Positions 49,096 to 58,756 of a stretch of DNA of 64,000 nucleotides are shown here, one piece after another; the stretch's first letter is position 1; each line of letters opens with the position of its first letter. Both the position numbers and the translations under genes were made by a program. The notes under the pieces are model-generated. The model saw only the letters and a program-made list of their open reading frames with translations, was not told the origin of the DNA and did no database searches. Origin of the DNA: Clostridia bacterium (GTDB taxonomy: Bacteria; Bacillota; Clostridia; Lachnospirales; Lachnospiraceae); the NCBI GenBank assembly GCA_910574835.1, contig CAJTDE010000012.1, positions 1-64,000 on the forward strand, in the 5' to 3' direction.

Positions 49096-50312
49096 CCAGC
49101 AATATAGGTATTCTTGGATTATTTAAATATGCTAATTTCTTATTAACTAATTTTTTTGCTTTGGCACAAAGATTTGGACTTCGATGTATAGAGTACAGAT
49201 TAGATTTATTACTTCCGGTAGGCATTTCGTTTTACACATTTCAAGCAATAAGCTACACAATTGATGTTTATCGCGGAGAAGTGTCAGCTGAGAAAAACAT
49301 ATTGAAATATGCATTGTTTGTGTCATTTTTTCCCCAACTTGTTGCCGGTCCAATTGAACGTTCCGGAAATTTAATGACACAGATACGTAATATAGAAAGT
49401 ATTGAATTAAAAAATCTTCAAAATATAAAGGAAGGCTTCATGCTTATGTTATGGGGATTTTTTCAAAAGCTTGTTATCGCAGATAGAATTTCTATATTTG
49501 TCAATGCAATTTATAATGATTATCATAAATATGGTTTTATGGAAATAGGGTTAGCAACCACATTGTTTGCATTTCAGATATATTGCGACTTTGGAGGATA
49601 TTCAGATATTGCAAGAGGGGCAGCGAGAATTATGGGCTTTACATTAATGCATAATTTTAGGCAGCCATATCTGGCAACATCCATAAGGGATTTTTGGTCA
49701 AGATGGCATATTTCTCTTACTTCATGGTTTACAGACTATCTATATATTCCTTTAGGTGGAAACAGAAGAGGAAAAGGGCGCCAAGTGCTAAATAATTTTA
49801 TTGTATTTTTGGTTAGTGGATTTTGGCATGGGGCACAATGGAATTATGTGATGTGGGGATTTCTGCATGCTGCATTTCAAACATTCGGGTGTATTAAGAA
49901 AGCGCTTTTTGTAAAGTGGGGAATTTTTCAGACAAAAGCTACATTTAGTACAAGAATACGAAAGATAATAAGTACATTTATTTTGGTTGACTTTGCATGG
50001 ATTTTTTTTGCGGGAAATGGACTTCAAAATGCTTTAAAATTGTTAAGGCAGATGACAAAAGCTTTTATGATATATGGAATTACCGATTTAAACTTTGGTG
50101 TTTTTGACTGGACGGCTTTGATTTTAGGAATTTTTATTTTGAGTGTGGTAGATGTGCTTCATGAGAAAGGGATCTCAATAAACCGTTTTTTTGAAAAACA
50201 GGAAAATTGGTTCAGGGGGGGGGTAATGGCAGCACTTCTTTGGTCTATTATCCTGCTAGGCGTATTTGGTGAGGATTATACGGTAAGAGAATTTATCTAT
50301 TTCCAGTTTTAG
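49074..50312 (+). CDS. MBOAT O-acyltransferase, main part (frameshifted from N-terminal fragment)
   Basis: 412 residues continuing the MBOAT gene after the A7 run. Typical features: LLLPVGISFYTFQAISYTIDVYRGE, FFPQLVAGPIERSGNLM, YCDFGGYSDIARGAARIMGF, FWSRWHISLTSWFTDYLYIPLGG and SGFWHGAQWNYVMWG with the conserved His252. Such proteins pass acyl (usually acetyl) groups across the membrane to a partner that acylates the polysaccharide; the SGNH protein next to it is that partner. A G9 run at 50215-50223 lies in the coding sequence near the end (NWFRGGVMAAL), a second possible switch. Confidence 0.88.
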   Translation: MWIFICLASNIGILGLFKYANFLLTNFFALAQRFGLRCIEYRLDLLLPVGISFYTFQAISYTIDVYRGEVSAEKNILKYALFVSFFPQLVAGPIERSGNLMTQIRNIESIELKNLQNIKEGFMLMLWGFFQKLVIADRISIFVNAIYNDYHKYGFMEIGLATTLFAFQIYCDFGGYSDIARGAARIMGFTLMHNFRQPYLATSIRDFWSRWHISLTSWFTDYLYIPLGGNRRGKGRQVLNNFIVFLVSGFWHGAQWNYVMWGFLHAAFQTFGCIKKALFVKWGIFQTKATFSTRIRKIISTFILVDFAWIFFAGNGLQNALKLLRQMTKAFMIYGITDLNFGVFDWTALILGIFILSVVDVLHEKGISINRFFEKQENWFRGGVMAALLWSIILLGVFGEDYTVREFIYFQF

Positions 50313-50331
50313 AGAGGATAGAGATTAGAGA

Positions 50332-51633
50332 ATGAAAAGTATAAATAAAGTAATGCCGATTGTTTACTTTTTTCTTTTTCTAATAGGGGTTGAGGTAATT
50401 ACTTCCTATTTAGCTATAGATGATGCTGCAATTCCAAGCAGGTATATATTGCACAACTTTTATAATAGAAATGAAAATATAGATACATTATTCCTTGGAA
50501 CATCTCATACAATGTACGGAATAGACCCTGAAGTATACGAGAGGATAACAGGCAATAAAGCGTATAATTGCGGGACAAATTGGCAGTATCTGGATGGCAG
50601 CCTGGCATTGATTAAAGAAGCAGACAGGCTGTATGATTTAAAACAAGTATATGTGGATTTATACTTTTATGTATGCAGGCAGCCTAATAGAAAAGAGCGG
50701 ACAAGCAGCGATCTGGTATCTGCATATTATATATCGGATTATATGAAACCATCAAGTAATAAGTATATGTATATTTTTTCTGCTAGTAATTCGGAGCATT
50801 ATGTGGAGGCGCTAATTCCCCAGAGAAGGTATATAAAGAATCTGGCGGATTTTAGATATATAAGATCGAACTTAAGTAAAAAAAGTACTGAAAATTATCA
50901 GAATTATATTTTGGAAAGTGAATATGAGAAAATTTTGAAGAATGGACAGACCACCTGTATAACCTCTCTGGAAAATCAAGGATTTTATTATGAAGGAATA
51001 GGATATTCATTGTATGATTCAAAGGAGGAGTGGAATGACTGGAAAGAAGTGCTTAATGAAATGATTAACTATTGCAAGGAACATGATATTTCGATAACAT
51101 TTATGGCTTTGCCGATGTCCGATTTCTATATAATGCAGGCAGGCGGTTTGAAATATGATGAATTTATTGAGGAAGTTCTGAATGTTATTGAGACGAGTGG
51201 TATTGAAATTGATTATTGGGATTTTAATCTGACAAAAACAAGATATTTAGATTTGCAAGAAAAAGATTTTAAAGATATTTCTCATTTAAATTCGGAAGGT
51301 GCAAAGCAAGTGACAGCGCTTTTGGCTGATTTAGAGGTGAAAAATAATAAGGAAGATATATTTCACAATAATTATCAGCAAAAATTAGACAGTGAAGTGA
51401 AGATATTTGGAATTAATTTGATGGTTGATGAAGAAAAGAATGTTATCACAATTATGCCGGCAACAAATGCAGATGACAAAGAGATAACTTATAAGATTAC
51501 CCATTTGGATAGCGAAATTAAAATAAACTATCAGAAAAACGCATCATTTCAATATGAAACAGGGGAAAAATATAAAATTTGTTCATATATAAATGATAAA
51601 TTGTGCAATACAGTTTGGTATACGGGGAAATAA
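50332..51633 (+). CDS. SGNH-type polysaccharide acyltransferase partner (DltD/AlgX-like)
   Basis: 433 residues. One N-terminal membrane anchor (about residues 8-28) places the rest outside the cell. The SGNH catalytic residues are visible: Ser58 in LFLGTSHTMYG and the Asp315/His318 dyad in KDISHLN, with an Asn-containing AYNCGTNWQYLDG block between. About 80 residues after the catalytic part form a beta-rich tail (EVKIFGINLMVDEEKNVITIMP). It follows the MBOAT gene by 19 bases, the arrangement of acyl-transfer pairs that O-acylate exported glycans. Confidence 0.82.
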   Translation: MKSINKVMPIVYFFLFLIGVEVITSYLAIDDAAIPSRYILHNFYNRNENIDTLFLGTSHTMYGIDPEVYERITGNKAYNCGTNWQYLDGSLALIKEADRLYDLKQVYVDLYFYVCRQPNRKERTSSDLVSAYYISDYMKPSSNKYMYIFSASNSEHYVEALIPQRRYIKNLADFRYIRSNLSKKSTENYQNYILESEYEKILKNGQTTCITSLENQGFYYEGIGYSLYDSKEEWNDWKEVLNEMINYCKEHDISITFMALPMSDFYIMQAGGLKYDEFIEEVLNVIETSGIEIDYWDFNLTKTRYLDLQEKDFKDISHLNSEGAKQVTALLADLEVKNNKEDIFHNNYQQKLDSEVKIFGINLMVDEEKNVITIMPATNADDKEITYKITHLDSEIKINYQKNASFQYETGEKYKICSYINDKLCNTVWYTGK

Positions 51634-51639
51634 TAAAAT

Positions 51640-52917
51640 ATGGCTAATGAATATAATAAGAAGAGTTTAAATGTATGGCTGATAAAAGAGGGAGAGGCGC
51701 TGCCGATAGATGAAGATGTAAGACTTATGCGTATGGGGTCACTTGCAAAGCACCTAGCAGAGCATGGGCATAAGGTTACTTGGTGGACATCAACATTTAT
51801 TCATGGAGAAAAAAAATATATATGTCATAACTACAAAGAAATAGATATGAATAAGAATGAGCGATTAGTGCTGCTACATTCCCCAATTGCATATAGGAAA
51901 AACATTTCTGCCAAGAGGATTATATATCATAAACTCTTGGCATTTGAATTTTTAAAAAAAAGCAAAGTATATAAAAAGCCCGATATTATTCTTTGTGCAT
52001 GGCCCACACCTCAATTTGCCGGGGCTGCAGTCAAATATGGGAAAAAACATGGAGTTCCGGTCATTGTTGATATAAGAGATCTGTGGCCTGATATTTTTGA
52101 AAGGATTTTTCCAAAAGACTTTAAACTTCTCAGTAAAGCAGTATTATTTCCCCTTAAAAATACTACAAGAAAAATTATGTCTGCAGCAACCGGAATCGTT
52201 GGTAAAGAAGATAAATCCTTACAATGGGGATGTAATTATGCTGACAGAGCTGTAACTGATACGGATAAAAGGATTTTTATTGGGGGAAACCGTCCTATTA
52301 TGAGTAAGGACAAGCTTGATGAAAGCTTGAAATGGTGGGGGACACTTGGCATAGTGAAGGATAACTGGAATATATGTTTTTTTAGTACATTGAGTACAAA
52401 AAGCCTCGATCTGGAGACGGTTATACGGGCAGTTCACATTTTATCCGAAAAATATCCAAAGATAAATCTAATTATCGGTGGAAAGGGCGACGGAGAAAAC
52501 TATTATAGAGTGTTGGCAGCAGATATGCCCAATATTCATTTTGTAGGCTGGCTTAACCAGGAACAGATGAACAGCCTTATGGTTATTTCAAAGTGCGGTG
52601 TGTATTGTCTTAAAAATACTGAAGATTTTAAAGATACTTTTACAAATAAGGCGGTTCAATATCTTTCGGGCGGTCTTCCTTTGGTTAATTCCCTTTCCGG
52701 GTTTTCCAAAGGATTCATTGAGTCAAATAAAATAGGAATGAATTATAAAGAAGGCAGTGAAAATAGCTGTGCACAGGTTATAGAGACCATGTATTTAGAT
52801 GAAATGTATAGAAAAAAGATGGCGGAAGCAGCTATTGATGTGTTCGAAAGTTATTTTGAAGAGTCAGTTGTAAATTCGCAATTTGAGGATTACCTTTGTA
52901 TGATGGCAGAAAACTAA
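51640..52917 (+). CDS. GT4 family glycosyltransferase
   Basis: 425 residues of GT-B fold. N-terminal half: VWLIKEGEALPIDEDVRLMRMGSLAKHLAEHGHKVTWWTS, CAWPTPQFAGAAVKYGKKHGVPVIVDIRDLWPD. C-terminal half: FFSTLSTKSLDLETVIRAVHIL, IGGKGDGENYYRVLA, VGWLNQEQMNSLM and KAVQYLSGGLPLVNSLSG, the GT4 donor-site region. It resembles WbuB-like transferases. It would add a sugar to the lipid-linked repeat unit on the cytoplasmic face. The E-x7-E motif is not clear, so donor specificity is open. Confidence 0.87.
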   Translation: MANEYNKKSLNVWLIKEGEALPIDEDVRLMRMGSLAKHLAEHGHKVTWWTSTFIHGEKKYICHNYKEIDMNKNERLVLLHSPIAYRKNISAKRIIYHKLLAFEFLKKSKVYKKPDIILCAWPTPQFAGAAVKYGKKHGVPVIVDIRDLWPDIFERIFPKDFKLLSKAVLFPLKNTTRKIMSAATGIVGKEDKSLQWGCNYADRAVTDTDKRIFIGGNRPIMSKDKLDESLKWWGTLGIVKDNWNICFFSTLSTKSLDLETVIRAVHILSEKYPKINLIIGGKGDGENYYRVLAADMPNIHFVGWLNQEQMNSLMVISKCGVYCLKNTEDFKDTFTNKAVQYLSGGLPLVNSLSGFSKGFIESNKIGMNYKEGSENSCAQVIETMYLDEMYRKKMAEAAIDVFESYFEESVVNSQFEDYLCMMAEN

Positions 52918-52941
52918 AGAAATATGAGGAGAAACATAACA

Positions 52942-54267
52942 ATGAGTTTGGCAGAAAAGATATGCGGTGGAAAAGATATCTTAGCAGTTGTTGGGCTAGG
53001 ATATGTCGGGATGCCGATCGCCGTTGAATTTGCAAAAAAAGGGGTTAAGGTTTTGGGATATGACCTTAATGAAAATAAAATTGAATTGTACAAAGCAGGC
53101 ATAGATCCTACAAAGGAAGTAGGAAACAAGGGAATACGTGAAACGACAGTAGAGTTTACTTCAGATGAAAAAAATCTAAAAAAAGCAAAATTTTTTATCG
53201 TTGCAGTTCCTACACCTGTGAGCAATGATCATGTTCCGGATTTATCGCCGGTTATAGAAGCCAGTAAGCTAATAGGAAGAAATTTATCTCGTGATGCAAT
53301 TGTTGTCTATGAGTCTACAGTGTATCCGGGCGTTACAGAAGATGTATGCATGCCTATTTTAGAAAAGGAATCTGGCTTAAAGTGTGGAAAAGAATTTAAG
53401 GTGGGATATAGCCCGGAACGGATCAATCCGGGGGATAAAGAGCATAGACTGGAAAACATTTGTAAAATTGTTTCAGGAATGGACGAGGAGGCTTTAAAAG
53501 AGATAAAAGATATATATGATATTATAATAGAAGCTGGAACATATCCTGTGTCCAATATTAAAACGGCTGAGGCAATAAAGGTTGCAGAAAATTCACAGCG
53601 TGATATTAACATTGCTTTTATGAATGAATTGGCGATGGTTTTTGATAAGATGCAGATTGATACAAATGAAGTTGTGGATGGAATGAATACAAAATGGAAT
53701 GCGCTTGGTTTTCGCCCTGGTCTTGTAGGAGGGCATTGTATTGGTGTAGATCCATATTATTTTACGTATGAAGCTGAGAAACTTGGATATCATAGCCAGA
53801 TCATTTTAAATGGACGTATTGTCAATGATGGTATGGGGAAATTTGTCGCAGATGCGGCAATTAAAATGATGATAGAGGCAGGACAGGCACCCAAAAAATC
53901 CAAGGTATTAATTCTAGGGCTTACATTTAAAGAGAATTGTCCGGATATTAGAAATAGTAAGGTATATGATATCATTAAAAGGCTCTTGGAATACGGGATA
54001 CAGCCTGCAGTTGCAGATTCCTGGGCGGATAAACAAGAAGCGGAGAAAGAGTATCATGTAGAAGTTGTTTCATTACAGGATATTGTTGATGCTGACTGTA
54101 TTATTGCAGCAGTAGCGCATGATGATATAAAAAAATTATCAATGGAAAAAATTCTAGAAATGTATAAAAAAAGAGAAGATGATAAAAAGAATGTTCTTAT
54201 AGATGTCAAAGGAATGTTTGATTTAAAGACTTTTTCAGCATCTGAATTGTTGTATTGGAGACTGTAA
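52942..54267 (+). CDS. UDP-sugar 6-dehydrogenase (WbpA/TviB/WbpO type)
   Basis: 441 residues from ATG 52942, ten bases after GAGGAG; an ATG at 52924 adds six residues. NAD-binding LAVVGLGYVGMPIAVEFAKKG; VVYESTVYPGVTED; SPERINPGDKEHRL; the KTAEAIKVAENSQRDINIAFMNELA block; and the catalytic Cys in GLVGGHCIGVDPYY. The C-terminal domain includes ILGLTFKENCPDIRNSKV. The SPERINPG form is typical of N-acetylhexosamine dehydrogenases that make GalNAcA or ManNAcA. The product would be a uronic acid, making the polysaccharide acidic. Confidence 0.92.
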   Translation: MSLAEKICGGKDILAVVGLGYVGMPIAVEFAKKGVKVLGYDLNENKIELYKAGIDPTKEVGNKGIRETTVEFTSDEKNLKKAKFFIVAVPTPVSNDHVPDLSPVIEASKLIGRNLSRDAIVVYESTVYPGVTEDVCMPILEKESGLKCGKEFKVGYSPERINPGDKEHRLENICKIVSGMDEEALKEIKDIYDIIIEAGTYPVSNIKTAEAIKVAENSQRDINIAFMNELAMVFDKMQIDTNEVVDGMNTKWNALGFRPGLVGGHCIGVDPYYFTYEAEKLGYHSQIILNGRIVNDGMGKFVADAAIKMMIEAGQAPKKSKVLILGLTFKENCPDIRNSKVYDIIKRLLEYGIQPAVADSWADKQEAEKEYHVEVVSLQDIVDADCIIAAVAHDDIKKLSMEKILEMYKKREDDKKNVLIDVKGMFDLKTFSASELLYWRL

Positions 54268-54268
54268 T

Positions 54269-55075
54269 ATGAAATCTAGCAATGTTCAAACATTAATAGT
54301 AACAATGGATTTGAAGAATGTTAACAAATTGTTAGCAGAAATGAATATCCAAACAGAATTTATTATAGGCAATCAAACAACTTATTCACAGGATGAGGAG
54401 ATAGTTTTTGATGGCAAAAAAGGAAAAATTCTTGCAAGATGTGAGCGGGGAGTAGGAAAGAACAGAAATACGGTTGTGTCTGCAGCAACAGCAGATATAT
54501 GTGTATTTGCGGATGATGATATGAGGTTTAAAGAAGGGTATGAAGATGTCGTAAGAGAGGTTTTTAGTGTAAATAAAAATGCTGATGTAATCATATTTAA
54601 TATCGATAATGCATCAAACAGGCGCAGGCATAATAAAAAAAATAAAACAGTAAACATATTTAATTATATGAATTACGGTGCGGCACGCATAGCCTTCAGA
54701 AGAAAAGCTGTTAGTTATCATAATATTACTTTTAATTGCAATTTTGGCGGTGGAACGCCGCATCATAGTGGTGAAGATTCCCTCTTTTTACGTGATTGCT
54801 TGGCAGCAGGGTTAAAGATTGTTGCAGTACCGGTATCCATAGCAGAACTTAGTGATAACAGAGAATCGACATGGTTTCATGGGTATAATGACAAGTATCT
54901 TTATGATAAAGGCGCTTTTTTGGAGCTTGCCCATCCTGTGTTGGCGCTTCCATTTGCAGCATATTTGATTGTAAAGCATCCAAATTATATACCAGAGAAT
55001 AAGAGCGGCTTGTATGCTTTTAATAAGATTTGTGAAGGAATAAAATTTATCAAAAATAAGGGATATTATAAATGA
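54269..55075 (+). CDS. GT-A type glycosyltransferase
   Basis: 268 residues. It starts one base after the dehydrogenase. The N-terminal part is an unusual nucleotide-binding half (VQTLIVTMDLKNVNKLLAEMNIQTEFIIGNQ), then RGVGKNRNTVVSAATADICVFADDDMRF with the DDD metal motif, and GGGTPHHSGEDSLFLRDCLAAGL, a typical acceptor-side ED motif of GT2 enzymes. The last 60 residues are weakly hydrophobic. Family level only; sugar and linkage unknown. Confidence 0.78.
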   Translation: MKSSNVQTLIVTMDLKNVNKLLAEMNIQTEFIIGNQTTYSQDEEIVFDGKKGKILARCERGVGKNRNTVVSAATADICVFADDDMRFKEGYEDVVREVFSVNKNADVIIFNIDNASNRRRHNKKNKTVNIFNYMNYGAARIAFRRKAVSYHNITFNCNFGGGTPHHSGEDSLFLRDCLAAGLKIVAVPVSIAELSDNRESTWFHGYNDKYLYDKGAFLELAHPVLALPFAAYLIVKHPNYIPENKSGLYAFNKICEGIKFIKNKGYYK

Positions 55076-56358
55076 TTAAGCCGAAAACCTTAGAAATAAT
55101 ATTAGTATTAATTTATAAGATATTTTTGGATGTATCCTATGTGTTTACAGAATATCCGCTATGGGAATATACCGGTTTTGAATTTACCTTTGACATCAAT
55201 AGATTGTTAATTGGGTGGGGGATATTTATAATTACATACTTACTGATAAAAGATGAGCATAATGATATCTGTACATTATTCTGTTATGTGATTTTTTTAG
55301 TTAGTATTACTCCATTTTTTGTACTTTATCAATTCTGCTCATTTATTTGTTTGTGGATGCTGTTATTGCAGTCGGCTTGTATTATCTATATGAAGTTGTT
55401 GTTTAACGTTACAAGAAGGCTGTCTGTTATCAGAATAAAAGGATTTTCATACAGAAGTGTAAAGGTTCGCTATATCATTGTAATAGGGCTATTAGCTTAT
55501 CTTGTATTAACAATAAGAAAGTTAGGTATACCCAATATAAGCGCTCTGTCTTTTTTTAATTCTTATGATACCAGAGCAGCTGTGAATTTAACTACACTTG
55601 AGGCAATTGTACAAAATATTATATGTAAAGTGGTGGGACCTGTATGTTTATTAATCGCTATAAAAGAAAAGCGCTGGGGATTTGCAGGCTTTATTATGTT
55701 AATACAAGTGTACACATATGCGGTGACCGGATTTAAGACGTATTTATTTGTTTTAGCCGTACTTCTGGGGATTCAAATTTTGAAAAGGAATTATCTAAAG
55801 GAAATAATATTAATCGGTCTTCCTCTGGCTGTTTTTGCAGCAGATATTGGTTATCGCCTGACAGACAGTATAATGATATATGCATTAATAGGAAATAGAG
55901 TATTCTTTATGCCGGCGTTAATTAAGTATTGTTACTTTGATTACTTTAGCCGGCATGAGTTAGTTAGATTTTCCCAGAATACAATATCCAAATTTTTCGG
56001 AATAACGAGCAATTATACGAAGCCTGTTCCAAATTTAATTGGGGCCACATATTTCGGAAAACCGAATCAATGGACAAGCACCGGTTTTATGTCAGATGCA
56101 TATGCCAATGGCGGAATTTGGGGAGTATTCTTGATTGCAACTGTTCTTTCCCTTGTATTAATTGTCCTCCGATTTGGAGTAAAATATGTTTCAAAGGACC
56201 TGCAATTGTGTATTCAATCTATATTTTTAATATTTTTTATTACGCTTAATGATGGGACAGCTATTTCTGTTTTATTTTCAGGAGGAATGATTCTTACAGT
56301 TATTTTGATATATTTAGTAGATTTTGGAAGAAGGAAAAGTTGTTGTGAATTTAATTGA
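55072..56358 (+). CDS. O-antigen/oligosaccharide polymerase (Wzy-like)
   Basis: 428 residues, strongly hydrophobic with about 10-12 predicted helices and an external loop between the later ones (ISKFFGITSNYTKPVPNLIGATYFGKPNQWTSTGFMSDAYANGGIWGVF). The pattern (GFMSDAYANGGIWGVFLIATVL near the end) is that of Wzy-type polymerases. It would join repeat units on the outer face of the membrane, with chain length set by the Wzz-like protein. It overlaps the GT by four bases and the flippase by 14. Wzy proteins share little sequence, so the assignment rests on topology and position. Confidence 0.75.
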   Translation: MIKPKTLEIILVLIYKIFLDVSYVFTEYPLWEYTGFEFTFDINRLLIGWGIFIITYLLIKDEHNDICTLFCYVIFLVSITPFFVLYQFCSFICLWMLLLQSACIIYMKLLFNVTRRLSVIRIKGFSYRSVKVRYIIVIGLLAYLVLTIRKLGIPNISALSFFNSYDTRAAVNLTTLEAIVQNIICKVVGPVCLLIAIKEKRWGFAGFIMLIQVYTYAVTGFKTYLFVLAVLLGIQILKRNYLKEIILIGLPLAVFAADIGYRLTDSIMIYALIGNRVFFMPALIKYCYFDYFSRHELVRFSQNTISKFFGITSNYTKPVPNLIGATYFGKPNQWTSTGFMSDAYANGGIWGVFLIATVLSLVLIVLRFGVKYVSKDLQLCIQSIFLIFFITLNDGTAISVLFSGGMILTVILIYLVDFGRRKSCCEFN

Positions 56359-57748
56359 GAGATTTGTAAAAACATCTGCGGTGTATTTATTAGGAAAGAT
56401 TGCTACGTATATTGTTTCTTTTCTTATGCTTAGGTATTATACTTCTAATATTTTACCGGCAGAATATGGACAATATGAATATATATTATCAATTGTTGAT
56501 GTTGTGATTCCGGTTCTGTTTATTGAACTTTGGTCTGGGATATTACGTTTTGGGATGGAAGGTGATAGTGAGAATAAGACAGAAGTTATTTCAACAGCGC
56601 TTTTTATGCTGATACCGGCGGCAGTATTATACTCTCTATTCTATTATCTGGCGATTATTGTTTTTCACTTAAAAGCTTATTCTCTTGCATATATATATGC
56701 AGGACTTGTGATGCTGGTGAATGTGTTCATGCGGATTTCACGTATACTGGGTAAGAATAAGCTATTTGCAATGTCAGGAATAATCGGCAGCTTGTTTAAT
56801 GCTTTTGTTGGTTATATTTGCGTGCATTTTTTTAATATGCAATGTGATGCATTGATGCTTGCTATGATTGCAAGCTATACCATACAGATAGCGTTTTTAT
56901 GTATAGGAACAAAAGTATGGAGCTATATACGTATAACGAAATATAACAAGACACGGGCAAAGCGTATGGTAATATATTGTTTTCCGTTTGCGCTTAATAC
57001 AATTCTATATTATATCAATACAAACTACTATAAGAGTGTGGTTAAAATACATTTAGGAAGTGATGTACTGGGAGTCTTTTCGGTAAGTACAAAATTTTGC
57101 GTGCTGATTACATTTGTTGTTTCCGTGTTTCATATGTCGTGGCAGGAGATGACATATTCCCTTTCTGAGGATACGGAAAGGGTAAAGATATATGGCAAAG
57201 GTCTGAGTGTACTGACGGAAATTGTGTTGGTGGGGACTTTGCTGCTACTGCCAATCTTAAAAATTATTTTTCCAATTTTTATAGGCAGCCAGTATAGTGA
57301 AGCAGCCATATATATTCCGGCTTATTACAGTACGGTTTACTTTTCTTCAATAGCAGGTTTTATATATAATACTTTGACGGCAGAAAACATTACTATTTTT
57401 CATCCCATTACAAAACTAATTACTGCAATTGTAAATTTATTTTTAATCTATTCTTTGATAAACAGCCTGGGGATTTTTGCAATTATAATTGCGGCTGTTG
57501 TTTCCGGAACAGTGGAAATGTTAGTTCTTATGATTGTGGCAGCAAAGAAGATACATGTGCCGGTGGATTTCATCCATACAGCATTGTTTGTTGTATTTTA
57601 TTTGATTGAAAGTTTTCTGTATCTTATGTTTGGTACTTTAGTAAATACACTGTTGTTATTTGTGATTATAATAGCCAGTGTACTGTTTTTGGGATATAAA
57701 TATAAAAATATATTAATAGCTTTTAAGGAGAAATACGGTAGCAGATGA
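56345..57748 (+). CDS. Polysaccharide flippase (Wzx-like, MOP superfamily)
   Basis: 467 residues, with a GTG start at 56345 (AAGGA upstream), giving MNLIERFVKTSAVYLLGKIATYIVSF; a TTG at 56324 would add seven residues. About 14 hydrophobic helices in the MOP-flippase arrangement, with the typical N-terminal YTSNILPAEYGQYEYILSIVDVVIPV. It should move the finished undecaprenyl-linked repeat unit across the membrane. Overlaps the end of the polymerase gene and the start of the acyltransferase. Confidence 0.88.
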   Translation: MNLIERFVKTSAVYLLGKIATYIVSFLMLRYYTSNILPAEYGQYEYILSIVDVVIPVLFIELWSGILRFGMEGDSENKTEVISTALFMLIPAAVLYSLFYYLAIIVFHLKAYSLAYIYAGLVMLVNVFMRISRILGKNKLFAMSGIIGSLFNAFVGYICVHFFNMQCDALMLAMIASYTIQIAFLCIGTKVWSYIRITKYNKTRAKRMVIYCFPFALNTILYYINTNYYKSVVKIHLGSDVLGVFSVSTKFCVLITFVVSVFHMSWQEMTYSLSEDTERVKIYGKGLSVLTEIVLVGTLLLLPILKIIFPIFIGSQYSEAAIYIPAYYSTVYFSSIAGFIYNTLTAENITIFHPITKLITAIVNLFLIYSLINSLGIFAIIIAAVVSGTVEMLVLMIVAAKKIHVPVDFIHTALFVVFYLIESFLYLMFGTLVNTLLLFVIIIASVLFLGYKYKNILIAFKEKYGSR

Positions 57749-58755
57749 GTTCGAATAATACAGGTTACAATGTAGCAGTGTCTGTAAGCAGGGTGCTTGC
57801 TATGTTCATGATTATTATATGTCATATAGGATCGGCAACTGGTAATTCAGCCATAGGGCAGTTATTTCAAATGGGAGTCCAGGTGTTTCTTTTTATTTCT
57901 GGTTATCTTTATAGCAATAAAGATATAAATAATACTAATAGATGGCTTTGGGGAAGATTTGTTAAGATTTGTATTCCTTGCTATCTGTTTATTTTGGGGG
58001 CTGCTGCTGTAAATACTTTTTTGGGTAATCATTTTTCATGGGTTATGTTGATACTGGGAGTATTTAATCTTGAGGGTTATCATCATATTTTTAATAAGAT
58101 GTATTATATTCCTGCAATTCCCGGAACGGCACATCTTTGGTTTATAACAGCATTGATGATATGTTATTTGCTTACAATATTTGTAAAAAGAAAACCGGTA
58201 AGCTTAAAGTATTTGATGATATTTTTGTCAGTTGGAATTGTATTGGGATTTTTTGGAATAAGATTGGATTATTTTTGGATATATTTTGTTGGATATCTAT
58301 ATGGAAAGAGCTGTAAGAAAATAAGCGGAAAAAAATATGCACTTGTGTGTTTAGCAGCTATAGGAGCAGGGATTCTGCGAATGATTGTAAAGGGCTATTG
58401 TGATATAAATGGAGAAAACAATTTTTATCTGTTTGTTGTGATACCATTTGTATACAATGTTTTAGCAATATGGATTTTTACAACCATAGAACTTTTGGTA
58501 AATATTAGGATAATATCAGAAGTAATTGTAAATACACCTATTAGTAAAGTGATAGTATGGATAGATGGAATTTCTTTTTATGTGTTTATTACACATTATA
58601 TATTTATAGATGAACCATTGAGGATATTGGGCTTGACTCAATATTCTTTTTTAAATGCCATACTGCTTACTATAGCAATTATATCAGTTAGTATCCTACT
58701 TAAGAAGATATCATCAGATATAGGAAAGAAGATTTATATAAGGCTTGGAGGATGA
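57745..58755 (+). CDS. Acyltransferase family 3 (OafA/YrhL-like) membrane protein
   Basis: 336 residues, about ten membrane helices: SVSRVLAMFMIIICHIGSATG (with the catalytic-type His at the end of helix 1), MGVQVFLFISGYLY, PGTAHLWFITALMICYLL, FYVFITHYIFIDEP. The domain transfers acyl groups, usually acetate, to sugars. It overlaps the flippase stop by four bases. With the MBOAT/SGNH pair it gives the locus two separate acylation routes. Confidence 0.85.
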   Translation: MSSNNTGYNVAVSVSRVLAMFMIIICHIGSATGNSAIGQLFQMGVQVFLFISGYLYSNKDINNTNRWLWGRFVKICIPCYLFILGAAAVNTFLGNHFSWVMLILGVFNLEGYHHIFNKMYYIPAIPGTAHLWFITALMICYLLTIFVKRKPVSLKYLMIFLSVGIVLGFFGIRLDYFWIYFVGYLYGKSCKKISGKKYALVCLAAIGAGILRMIVKGYCDINGENNFYLFVVIPFVYNVLAIWIFTTIELLVNIRIISEVIVNTPISKVIVWIDGISFYVFITHYIFIDEPLRILGLTQYSFLNAILLTIAIISVSILLKKISSDIGKKIYIRLGG

Positions 58756-58756
58756 A

